From Marinifilaceae bacterium (lineage in GTDB: Bacteria > Bacteroidota > Bacteroidia > Bacteroidales > Marinifilaceae), in NCBI GenBank assembly GCA_017936285.1, contig JAGBFU010000044.1, positions 1 to 48,141 on the forward strand: a stretch of DNA of 48,141 nt. The letters run 5' to 3'. Under the pieces are notes generated by a model that saw nothing but the letters and a program-made list of their open reading frames with translations, was not told where the DNA came from and did not search any database. The translations under genes were made by a program, and so were the position numbers. Each line of letters opens with the position of its first letter. The stretch's first letter is position 1. This document shows positions 17,401 through 26,055 of this stretch, one piece after another.

Positions 17401-19836
17401 ATGAAACACTGCAAGTCATTTATCTTAGGAGCAGCATTATTACTCTCTGTTTCAGGATGTAATAGTTGGGAAAAGCCTAACGCTCCAATTAATGAAGTGA
17501 CATTTACCAATGTCCACTTCCACGATGTTTTCTGGACCCCCAGAATTGAGACAAACAGAACTGTATCTATTCCATCGGCATTCTATCAATGCGAAATCAA
17601 TGGTCGATTTGATAACTTTGCCATTGCTGCCGGTCTGAAAAAGGGAGAACACAAAGGAGACTACTCATTTGACGATACCGACCCATATAAGATTATCGAG
17701 GGAGCATCATACTCACTTGCAGTAAAATACGATGCAAAACTGGATCACTATCTTGACAGTGTGATAAATCTGATTGCATTGGCTCAGGAGCCTGATGGCT
17801 ATCTGACCACCTGTGTAACCAACAAGTGTTACAGACTTTCAGGCTGGTGGGGAACAAAACGTTGGGAGAAGATGAACAGTCACGAGTTGTACAACAGCGG
17901 CCACCTATACGAGGCAGCAGTTGCCCACTATATGGCAACCGGTAAACGTACTCTACTTGATGTTGCTATCAAAAATGCAGATTTGATTTGCGAGACATTC
18001 GGATTGGGTGAGGGGCAGATCAAGTACCCTTCAGGACACCCTATCATTGAGATGGCTCTCTGCAAATTGTATAAGGTTACAGGCGAGCAGAAGTATCTGG
18101 ATCAGGCAAAATATTTTGTTGAGGAGACAGGCCGCTTGAGTAACGGAAGAGCTCCCGGAATATACAGTCAGGATCATATGCCAATTCTGAAGCAGGAGGA
18201 GATTGTAGGACATGCCGTACGTGCCGGTTATCTTTATTCAGGAGTTGCTGATTATGCCTCTCTCGCAAATGATACCGAGTATTTTGAAGCCCTGACACGC
18301 ATCTGGGAAAATATGGCTGGCAAAAAATTATACATTACAGGAGGTATGGGTTCACGTCCTCAGGGCGAGGGCTTTGGACCGAACTATGAGTTGCACAATA
18401 TGACCAATTACTGCGAAACCTGTGCATCTATTGCCAATGTATACTGGAACTACAGAATGTTCCTTGCAACAGGAGACTCAAAATATGCCGACATTGTCGA
18501 GCGTGCAATATACAACGGAGTGATGGCAGGAGTATCACTTAGCGGAGACCGTTTCTTCTACGACAACCCTCTTGAGTCTATGGGACAGCACGATCGTGCC
18601 GAGTGGTTTGGTTGTGCATGTTGCCCTGGTAATGTAACCCGTTTTGTAGCCTCTATACCCCACTATATGTACGCAACTCAGGAGAGTGACATCTATGTAA
18701 ACCTATACACCCAAAGTGAGGCAGAGATTGAGACCTCGTCTAATAAAGTGAAAATGACTCAGTTCACACAATATCCATGGAGTGGAAATATTGAGTTTAA
18801 GATTGAGCCGGAAACCGAGAGTGAGTTTGCAATCCGCTTCCGTATTCCGGATTGGGTAACACAATACCCTGTCGCAACAAAGCTGTATTCATACACCGAT
18901 TCACCTGTAAAATACAGCGTTAAGGTTAATGGCAGAAATGCAAGTCTGAATATTCATGACGGTTACATTACAATTAATCGCACATGGAAGAGTGGCGATA
19001 AGGTAGAACTTGAATTCCCAATGGAGGTTCGCCGTGTAAGAGCCTGTGATTCTGTATATGATGACCGAGGCCTATTGGCAATCCAGCGTGGCCCGATTGT
19101 ATATTGCCTTGAGGGAAAAGATCAGAGTGACGAGCATGTATTTAACAAATATATTCCTGAGAATGCTGAATTTACCGAGGAGTTCAAGGGCGATTTGTTG
19201 AATGGCGTTGTAGTATTGAAGACAACTGCCAAACGTTTGAACAGCGATGGTTCCGAGAGTGAAGAGCAGGTAACTGCAATTCCATACTCTACATGGAATA
19301 ACCGTGGCAAGAGCGAAATGATTGTGTGGATTCCTGAGAGTGCTGAGTATGCTAAACCTACTCCTGAGCCAACAATTGCAAGCAAGGCAACCTCGTTCAT
19401 TGTCCATGTTCCAATACAGAACGATGCACAGGCTTCAGAGACCTACTACGAGGCAATGTATGGAGTAAATGATCAGTGGGAACCAAAGAGTTCTGCAGAT
19501 ATTTCAAAGCCATACCACTTCTGGTGGAGAACCTCAGGAACAGTTGAAACTATTGAGTATGAGTTTGAGAAACCAACTCAAGTTTCAAGTGTTGATGTAT
19601 ATTGGTTGGAGTTTGACCACTATGATGGTAACTACAAACTTCCTGAGTACTGGACTCTATACTACAAAGATGGCAAAAAGTGGATAGAGGTTGAGACAAA
19701 TGACAAATATGGAGTTGAAAGAGATATGTACAACCATCTGTCGTTCAAACCGGTAACAACCACTGGTTTACGAATTGCAGCAAAGCTACAACCTGGTAAC
19801 TCTGCAGGAATAATTGAGTGGAAAGTAAATAAATAA
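17401..19836 (+). CDS. GH127-family glycosidase lipoprotein (predicted beta-L-arabinofuranosidase) with C-terminal discoidin-like domain
   Basis: 811 aa. A lipoprotein signal ends in LLSVSGC (Cys20). The (alpha/alpha)6 catalytic region follows; key zinc-thiolate residues of GH127 are all present: E339 and C341 in YCETCAS, and C407-C408 in WFGCACCPGN (equivalent to E338, C340, C417 and C418 of Bifidobacterium HypBA1). A beta-sandwich region lies at about 430-640. The last 110 residues (PYHFWWRTSGTVETIEYEF to the end) resemble an F5/8-type (discoidin-like) carbohydrate-binding domain. Predicted activity is release of L-arabinofuranose (or a related furanosyl sugar) from plant or arabinogalactan glycans. 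First of three co-directional hydrolase genes; the next starts 21 bases after its stop. Confidence 0.88.
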   Translation: MKHCKSFILGAALLLSVSGCNSWEKPNAPINEVTFTNVHFHDVFWTPRIETNRTVSIPSAFYQCEINGRFDNFAIAAGLKKGEHKGDYSFDDTDPYKIIEGASYSLAVKYDAKLDHYLDSVINLIALAQEPDGYLTTCVTNKCYRLSGWWGTKRWEKMNSHELYNSGHLYEAAVAHYMATGKRTLLDVAIKNADLICETFGLGEGQIKYPSGHPIIEMALCKLYKVTGEQKYLDQAKYFVEETGRLSNGRAPGIYSQDHMPILKQEEIVGHAVRAGYLYSGVADYASLANDTEYFEALTRIWENMAGKKLYITGGMGSRPQGEGFGPNYELHNMTNYCETCASIANVYWNYRMFLATGDSKYADIVERAIYNGVMAGVSLSGDRFFYDNPLESMGQHDRAEWFGCACCPGNVTRFVASIPHYMYATQESDIYVNLYTQSEAEIETSSNKVKMTQFTQYPWSGNIEFKIEPETESEFAIRFRIPDWVTQYPVATKLYSYTDSPVKYSVKVNGRNASLNIHDGYITINRTWKSGDKVELEFPMEVRRVRACDSVYDDRGLLAIQRGPIVYCLEGKDQSDEHVFNKYIPENAEFTEEFKGDLLNGVVVLKTTAKRLNSDGSESEEQVTAIPYSTWNNRGKSEMIVWIPESAEYAKPTPEPTIASKATSFIVHVPIQNDAQASETYYEAMYGVNDQWEPKSSADISKPYHFWWRTSGTVETIEYEFEKPTQVSSVDVYWLEFDHYDGNYKLPEYWTLYYKDGKKWIEVETNDKYGVERDMYNHLSFKPVTTTGLRIAAKLQPGNSAGIIEWKVNK

Positions 19837-19857
19837 ATCAATAATAAATTAATAACT

Positions 19858-21846
19858 ATGATTAAAAAATTCTTATGCGGGTTGACTGCAATGCTTATTG
19901 CCGGAGCATCTGTCTTTGCTATGAGCGCACCCGAGGGAAAGAGCTACTACTCTCCCAACAAGAAAATCGGCGTTACTATTAACGGAGGCGAGCACATTCA
20001 ATACTCAATTACATTGAATGGCGAGACAATTCTTGCTCCATCGCCAATCTCGTTGAAATTAACTAAAGATAATTGGTCTAAGGGCTCTATCAAATCTATC
20101 AAGTCAAAGAGCGTTGCATCCGAGACTATCGTCGCTCCATTGTACCGTCAAAAGAGCTATGAGACAGGTGGCTATACTGAAGTTACAGTATCTACATACG
20201 CAGGTTACAACATCATCTTCCGCATCTATGATGAGGGAGTTGCATACTGCTACGCACTTAATAAAAAGGGTGAGGTGATTATCTATGACGAGTTGGCAGA
20301 CTTCACATTGCCAACCGACAACACCGTATATTTGTCACACTCAACCAACCCAAGAAAGCAGGTTGCCATGGCATTCCAGAATAATTATCAGGTAACCCCT
20401 ATCAGCAAGGCCAACGATAAGATTTTGGCATTCTTCCCAATCGCAGTTGATTGTGGTAATGGAGCAAAGATGGTTATCACTGAGGCTGAGTTGGAGTCAT
20501 ATCCGGGTATGTTCGTAATGGCACAACCTGCAAACAAGAGTTTGAAGGCTGAGTTTGCAAACTATCCAAAATCAATGGCAAAATATGATTGGCGCCAGCA
20601 ATCATACGTTACCGAGACCGAGGAGTACATTGCTAAGGTTCAAGGTAAGCGTAATTTGCCATGGAGAGTTATAGCTATCTCAGAGTGCGACACTCAGTTA
20701 CCTGTAAACAACCTGGTTTACTCTTTGTCATCACCAAACAGAATAGGCGATGTTTCATGGGTTAAAGGCGGTAAAGTTGCTTGGGACTGGTGGAACGACT
20801 GGGGTGTTTATGGAGTTGATTTCGAGGTTGGAATCAATACACAGACATACAAATACTATATCGACTTTGCATCTGAGAACGGCATTGAGTATATCGTACT
20901 TGACGAGGGTTGGTACAATCCTAAGAGCGGAGATATGTTGACAATCATCCCTGAGATTGATCTTGAGGAGCTTGTTGCATACGGAAAGGCTAAGAATGTT
21001 GAGATTATCCTTTGGACAGTATTCAACGTATTGGATGAGCAGTTGGAGGCTGCTTGCCAAAAGTACTCTGAGATGGGAATTGTCGGATTCAAGATTGACT
21101 TCCTGGATCGTGACGACCAGACAGCTACAGAGATGGCATATAGAATTGCAGAGACTTGTGCTAAATACCACTTGACCGTTGATTATCACGGATATTACAA
21201 GCCAACCGGTATGAGTAGAACATATCCAAACATTGTAAACTACGAGGCAGTATTCGGTATGGAGGAGGCTAAGTGGCAACCAATCAAAGATATGCCTGAG
21301 AACGATGTAACCATCCCATTCATTCGTATCCTTTGCGGTGCTGTTGATTTCACTCAGGGAGGAATGAACAACGCATCCAAAGAGAACTTCCAGCCAATCT
21401 ACAACGACCCGATGACACAAGGAACCCGTTGTCACCAATTGGCAACCTATATTGTTTACGACTCTCCACTTGTAATGTTGGCAGACTCACCTACAGCATA
21501 TAAAAAAGAGCAAGAGTGTGTTGATTTCATAGTATCAATACCAACTGTTGTTGACAAGACTATTATCCCACAGGGTAAGATGGCAGAGTATGTTGTAACA
21601 GCTCGTCAGGCAGGCGACAACTGGTATGTTGGAGGAATGACCGACTGGAACAGCCGCGACATTACAGTTGATTTCTCGTTCCTGGGCGAGGGCGACTACG
21701 AGGCTACAATCTTTACTGATGGAAAGAACGCTGATAAGTACGCTTACGATTACAAGTCAGAGAAGAAGGTTATCAATAAATCTACAAAACTTGACATTCA
21801 CATGGCTAAGGGTGGTGGATTTGCAATTACTCTTATCAAAAAATAA
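19858..21846 (+). CDS. GH97 glycoside hydrolase (predicted retaining alpha-galactosidase type)
   Basis: 662 aa with a cleavable signal peptide ending near ASVFAMSAP. N-terminal super-sandwich domain (residues about 25-280) is followed by the TIM barrel (WVKGGKVAWDWWNDWG to about 570) and a C-terminal beta domain. The barrel has VGFKIDFLDRDDQ with Asp414 at the nucleophile position of retaining GH97 enzymes (such as B. thetaiotaomicron BtGal97b), rather than the inverting SusB pattern. E463 in NYEAVFG is a candidate acid/base. Predicted substrates are alpha-galactosides or beta-L-arabinopyranosides. It sits between GH127 and GH43 genes with gaps of about 20 bases, so a joint role on one branched glycan is likely. 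Confidence 0.88.
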   Translation: MIKKFLCGLTAMLIAGASVFAMSAPEGKSYYSPNKKIGVTINGGEHIQYSITLNGETILAPSPISLKLTKDNWSKGSIKSIKSKSVASETIVAPLYRQKSYETGGYTEVTVSTYAGYNIIFRIYDEGVAYCYALNKKGEVIIYDELADFTLPTDNTVYLSHSTNPRKQVAMAFQNNYQVTPISKANDKILAFFPIAVDCGNGAKMVITEAELESYPGMFVMAQPANKSLKAEFANYPKSMAKYDWRQQSYVTETEEYIAKVQGKRNLPWRVIAISECDTQLPVNNLVYSLSSPNRIGDVSWVKGGKVAWDWWNDWGVYGVDFEVGINTQTYKYYIDFASENGIEYIVLDEGWYNPKSGDMLTIIPEIDLEELVAYGKAKNVEIILWTVFNVLDEQLEAACQKYSEMGIVGFKIDFLDRDDQTATEMAYRIAETCAKYHLTVDYHGYYKPTGMSRTYPNIVNYEAVFGMEEAKWQPIKDMPENDVTIPFIRILCGAVDFTQGGMNNASKENFQPIYNDPMTQGTRCHQLATYIVYDSPLVMLADSPTAYKKEQECVDFIVSIPTVVDKTIIPQGKMAEYVVTARQAGDNWYVGGMTDWNSRDITVDFSFLGEGDYEATIFTDGKNADKYAYDYKSEKKVINKSTKLDIHMAKGGGFAITLIKK

Positions 21847-21865
21847 TTGAGCAAAACAATATACA

Positions 21866-24800
21866 ATGGCAATAACAAAAGTTATTAAAAATATTGTAAT
21901 GTGTTCGGTAGCAGTGGTTACACTGCTACCCTGCTTTACAGAAACAGCCTCTGCTCAAGAGAGCGGATTGGCTTTTAACGCTCCTAAGACCGGTAACCCT
22001 ATTATTCCGGGTTACTTTGCCGACCCAACAGTTCGCAAATTTGGAGATACCTACTATGTTTACGCGACAACCGATGGTAATGGAGAGGGATTCGGACCAA
22101 GCCAGGTATGGACTTCAAAGGATTTTGTCAACTGGACAATCATGCCTATGAACTGGCCTATTACTCACTGGTACTGGGCTCCTGATGTATGGCAACACAA
22201 CGGCAGTTACTACCTTATGTACTGTCAACCATGTCAGCTACACTTAGGAAAGTCAGACTCTCCTCGTGGCCCATGGAAGAATGTTTTGGGCGAGCACGAC
22301 GCTGTTCTGATGCCAGACCGTTTCGTAACTAACTGTATCACTCTTGACGGACAGGTTTTCTTCGATGACGATGGTAAAGCATACGTTTACTTCGGAACAT
22401 GGGGAATCTACCCTGGTTTTGGTTGCGGAGTATGCGAACTGGACGATAACATGATGCTTACCGACAATAAGCGCTTGATTGTAAATACCGAGGCTACCGA
22501 GTTCTTCGAGGCTCCATTTATCATTAAGCACAACGGAGTTTACTACCTGACCTACTCTGCTGGTTCATGTCACGACCACACATATCGTGTAAAGTATGCA
22601 GTAAGCAAGACAAGTCCTATGGGACCTTACGAGAGTCCTGCTGACAACGTAATCCTTGAGACGAATGCCGACGGAACCATTCATGGCCCCGGACACCACT
22701 CTATCTTAGAGGAGAACGGTAAGTTCTATATGGTATATCACCGTCACGACAACCCTCACTCAACTCGCGGAATGCACCGTCAGATTGCCGTTGATGCGAT
22801 GTTCTTCAATGAGGATGGATCTATTGCAAAGATTAAAGGCTCACACGATGGTATCGGCAATTTGCAACCATTGACAACTGCCGAGAACATTGCATTTGGA
22901 AAACCTGTTACAGTATCTTCATACTACAGCGAGGATTACAAACCTCAATATGCAACCGATGACAACAACGGTACATTGTGGCGTCCAAAGAGTACAAATG
23001 CAGGCGAGTGGATTCAAATTGATCTTGAGGAGACAAAGAAGATCAGCCGCATCTGGACACAGTTCGAGTTGCCAATGACCTACTACCAGTACTACATCGA
23101 GACCTCGCTCAATGGTAAAGATTGGACAATGTTTGCCGACAAACGCAACAACTTCCTTTGCGGAAGCCCTATGGTTGAGTATGGAGACACCGAGGCTCGC
23201 TATATCCGCTTAACCTTCACCGGTGCTGAGAAACAGGGAGTTGCAGGAGCGATTTGGAACATTAAAGTATTTGAGACAAGTCATATCGATCCCCCACAAA
23301 TGTTGATAGGTTTGAGCGGAAACTCATTCATCGACGGAGAGTGGAAGAATCAGGCCGGTATGCTGGGACGTGCATTCCAGGTAACCCAGGGGAAGGCCAA
23401 TGCAAGCATTGTTGATGCCAAAAACTGCGTAACTCTTAATGGCGAGTTGACAAGTTCATTTACAATGCCTGAGCAGTTCTATAACGGCGAGGCCTGGACA
23501 TTGAGCTATAAGGTATTCGGAACAATTGCAGATGCCAATAAACAATATATCTCATGGAACAACACCTTTGCAGAGAGACTTGCAAAAAAGGTTGAGGGGA
23601 CCACTGCCAAAGAGTGGCACAATGTTGCATTGATTTGCGATGGTAAGATTGTTACCGTTTACCTTGACAACAAAGAGGTGGGCACCTTCAAGAACAAATA
23701 TGCAAAGGTGCCCGGTAAGTTGGTTATCAAAAGCGAGAATGAGATTCAATTAGCAGCGATCCGCCTGTACAACTGGGCACAGCACCCTGCCGAGGCTGAG
23801 TACGATGCGACAGTTGCTATCCCTGAGTTCAAGGGTAAAGTTGCTCCAAAACCACAAGGTTTGTTAATTGACATCAATGCTGCTGACTATACCGTAGGAA
23901 CAACAGTAAACGAGGTTAAGAACAATACCGGAATGGGTACATTCAAGAGCGAAGGCTCATCAATTCCTGTAACATTGAAAGATAACCGCATTGCATTCCA
24001 GCTTGACGGAAGCCAGAAACTGCAATCAACCTTCGCTATGCCTACTAATATGAAGGATAATGCTCCATACACAATGACAGCATGGATTCTTAACCCTGAG
24101 GCAAGCGAGCGTGAGTGTATTGTTGACCTGCACCCTGTTGCACAGGATGGAGAGTTGGGACGCGTTGTATTCGGAAACGGATTCAACAATGGTAGCGGAA
24201 TTATCTTCCACAATGGTTCATACGAGGAGTATGGAATGCGTGACTACCAGGGTTCAAACGAGTGGCACCATTGGGCAGTAACATTCGATGGTCACATGGA
24301 GCGAGTATATTGCGACGGTAAACTGATAAACGAGAAGAATGTTAAGCTAAGAATGTTCGAAAACCGTGTTGTAACCATAGGTCAAACAGCCGATTCTGAC
24401 TGGGGCTTTACCGGATGGATAAGCACCGTTAAGGTATACGACACCCCTCTCTCTGCCGAGCAGATTGCAGCAGAGGCAAATGCCGAGGGTCAGAAAAACA
24501 TTCTGTTCCGCATTGCTATGAGCGAGGTTGCAGGAGCTGATTGGCAAAACCAGGCTGCATGGAGTGGCGAGGGCACATTTGGAACCCTAACCGCTAACAA
24601 TGGTAAAGTTGCATACCAGGGCGCTGTAACCATCAACAACATCAAAGCAAAACATGACGTTAAGGGAATCTCATTTACAACTGTATGGCCAAAATACATA
24701 TCTAAGAGTGTAAACATCGTTAAGTGGGATGGCACAAACATCGCCCTTACCCGCAACGGCTTGTCTGTAAACGGACAAAACATAGCCATAGAGAAGCAGA

Positions 24801-25948
24801 GTGGCTGGAACCACATTGCATTACAGGCAAAAGGCGGTGATCAGTGGAGCGTATGGGCAAATGGTAAAGAGGTTGGCAAGGTAACTGCAAATATCACCAG
24901 CAACCCATCAACTATCACAATCGGAGATAAAGTCGGCAAGAGCGTTATCAGCGAGTTGTCAATCTACGGTAAGGAGATTAACGGAGAGGAGATTCAGGCT
25001 ATGTACAACAGTTTCAATACAAATGCACTGGCTGAGTACAACTTCCAGCTTACTGCAAAGGCTGTAACTCCCGATTATGTACGTCTATACGTTACAGATA
25101 AAGATGGTAAAGACATTACCGAGAGTCTGCTACTATACGAGTATCAGCACGGAGCGACAAAGAGCGCTTGGGATGGTTCATCTGAGTATCTGTTCAAACT
25201 TACAAACAAGAGTAAAAACGGTGTTGAAACCTTCAAGGTAAGCGTCAAGGATTTGAATGGAAACATTACAACAGCCATTGCTCCTGCAACTGCAAATGTA
25301 GCTCCTGCCGAGTTCAACATCTATCAGGACAACTTTGACACCGATTACGATTACCATAAAGGCACAAACGGAACCATTTGGGACGGTCTGTTCGGTTATA
25401 ATATTGAAGAGGTAACAGCCAAGAGCGAGGGTGGAAATCTGGTACTTGGATCAAAGGACAGAAACTACGGAGCACGTGAACAGAACCATGGTCCACTCCT
25501 ATACAAGGAGATAAGCGGAGATTTCGTGGCACAGATCCATGTAACCGACTACACAGGCAAGAGAGGCAGAAGTGTTGGATATAACGAAGGAGGTCTAATG
25601 GGACACACCTTTGGAAACCGCAATATGAACCAGCTTGTTCAATTTGGAGTATTCCCACACTACAACCAGGGTAACATGATTACATATATCCAGGGCTTTG
25701 CTCGAATTCAGCGTGCAAATATGATGGGCGACAAGGCCGATATGTATCTTCAGATTGAGCGTAGTGGTGACTACTTCTACTTCCGCTCAAGTTCAGATGG
25801 AGAGAACTGGACAAATATGCCATACTCTCCTATCCATCGTCCTGATTTGCAAGGCAAGAGCCTAAAGGTTGGTCCATTCCAGGTTACCTATACCGACGGT
25901 TTCGGAGAGTTCAAATTTGATGACTTCAAACTGTGGATTAAGAAGTAA
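21866..25948 (+). CDS. Large multidomain GH43 hydrolase with discoidin and LamG-like modules
   Basis: 1360 aa, secreted (signal peptide ending in TASAQ). Residues about 42-330 are a five-bladed GH43 domain: D53 in YFADPTV (general base), D161 in CITLDGQV (pKa modulator) and E215 in EFFEAPF (general acid). Residues about 335-480 are an F5/8-type carbohydrate-binding module (NIAFGKPVTVSSYYSEDYKP...EWIQIDLEE). Then come about three LamG/concanavalin-like sandwiches (about 490-660, 670-880 and 890-1050), a short linker, and a C-terminal sandwich of about 200 residues (NFDTDYDYHKGTNGTIWDG to the end) like those found at the ends of beta-xylosidases. GH43 enzymes act on arabinose, xylose or beta-1,3-galactose linkages; subfamily cannot be assigned by eye. 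Last gene of the cluster, followed by a strong terminator. Confidence 0.88.
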   Translation: MAITKVIKNIVMCSVAVVTLLPCFTETASAQESGLAFNAPKTGNPIIPGYFADPTVRKFGDTYYVYATTDGNGEGFGPSQVWTSKDFVNWTIMPMNWPITHWYWAPDVWQHNGSYYLMYCQPCQLHLGKSDSPRGPWKNVLGEHDAVLMPDRFVTNCITLDGQVFFDDDGKAYVYFGTWGIYPGFGCGVCELDDNMMLTDNKRLIVNTEATEFFEAPFIIKHNGVYYLTYSAGSCHDHTYRVKYAVSKTSPMGPYESPADNVILETNADGTIHGPGHHSILEENGKFYMVYHRHDNPHSTRGMHRQIAVDAMFFNEDGSIAKIKGSHDGIGNLQPLTTAENIAFGKPVTVSSYYSEDYKPQYATDDNNGTLWRPKSTNAGEWIQIDLEETKKISRIWTQFELPMTYYQYYIETSLNGKDWTMFADKRNNFLCGSPMVEYGDTEARYIRLTFTGAEKQGVAGAIWNIKVFETSHIDPPQMLIGLSGNSFIDGEWKNQAGMLGRAFQVTQGKANASIVDAKNCVTLNGELTSSFTMPEQFYNGEAWTLSYKVFGTIADANKQYISWNNTFAERLAKKVEGTTAKEWHNVALICDGKIVTVYLDNKEVGTFKNKYAKVPGKLVIKSENEIQLAAIRLYNWAQHPAEAEYDATVAIPEFKGKVAPKPQGLLIDINAADYTVGTTVNEVKNNTGMGTFKSEGSSIPVTLKDNRIAFQLDGSQKLQSTFAMPTNMKDNAPYTMTAWILNPEASERECIVDLHPVAQDGELGRVVFGNGFNNGSGIIFHNGSYEEYGMRDYQGSNEWHHWAVTFDGHMERVYCDGKLINEKNVKLRMFENRVVTIGQTADSDWGFTGWISTVKVYDTPLSAEQIAAEANAEGQKNILFRIAMSEVAGADWQNQAAWSGEGTFGTLTANNGKVAYQGAVTINNIKAKHDVKGISFTTVWPKYISKSVNIVKWDGTNIALTRNGLSVNGQNIAIEKQSGWNHIALQAKGGDQWSVWANGKEVGKVTANITSNPSTITIGDKVGKSVISELSIYGKEINGEEIQAMYNSFNTNALAEYNFQLTAKAVTPDYVRLYVTDKDGKDITESLLLYEYQHGATKSAWDGSSEYLFKLTNKSKNGVETFKVSVKDLNGNITTAIAPATANVAPAEFNIYQDNFDTDYDYHKGTNGTIWDGLFGYNIEEVTAKSEGGNLVLGSKDRNYGAREQNHGPLLYKEISGDFVAQIHVTDYTGKRGRSVGYNEGGLMGHTFGNRNMNQLVQFGVFPHYNQGNMITYIQGFARIQRANMMGDKADMYLQIERSGDYFYFRSSSDGENWTNMPYSPIHRPDLQGKSLKVGPFQVTYTDGFGEFKFDDFKLWIKK

Positions 25949-25987
25949 TTGATAATTAGGAATTAGGAATTAATTTTAAATCTAAAG

Positions 25988-26026
25988 CCAAAAAAGAGTT
26001 TCGCATTTTGCGAAACTCTTTTTTTT
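25988..26026 (+). terminator. Intrinsic terminator after the glycoside hydrolase cluster
   Basis: AAAAGAGTTTCGCA, TTT loop, TGCGAAACTCTTTT and further T: a perfect stem with A-run before and T-run after, so it could also terminate spoT transcription from the other side. Confidence 0.85.
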
Positions 26027-26055
26027 ACTCCTAACTCCTAACTTGTAACTCCTCA

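Noticed and set aside
17401..25948. Complete polysaccharide utilisation locus
   Set aside because: No SusC, SusD or hybrid two-component/ECF regulator is present in the window.
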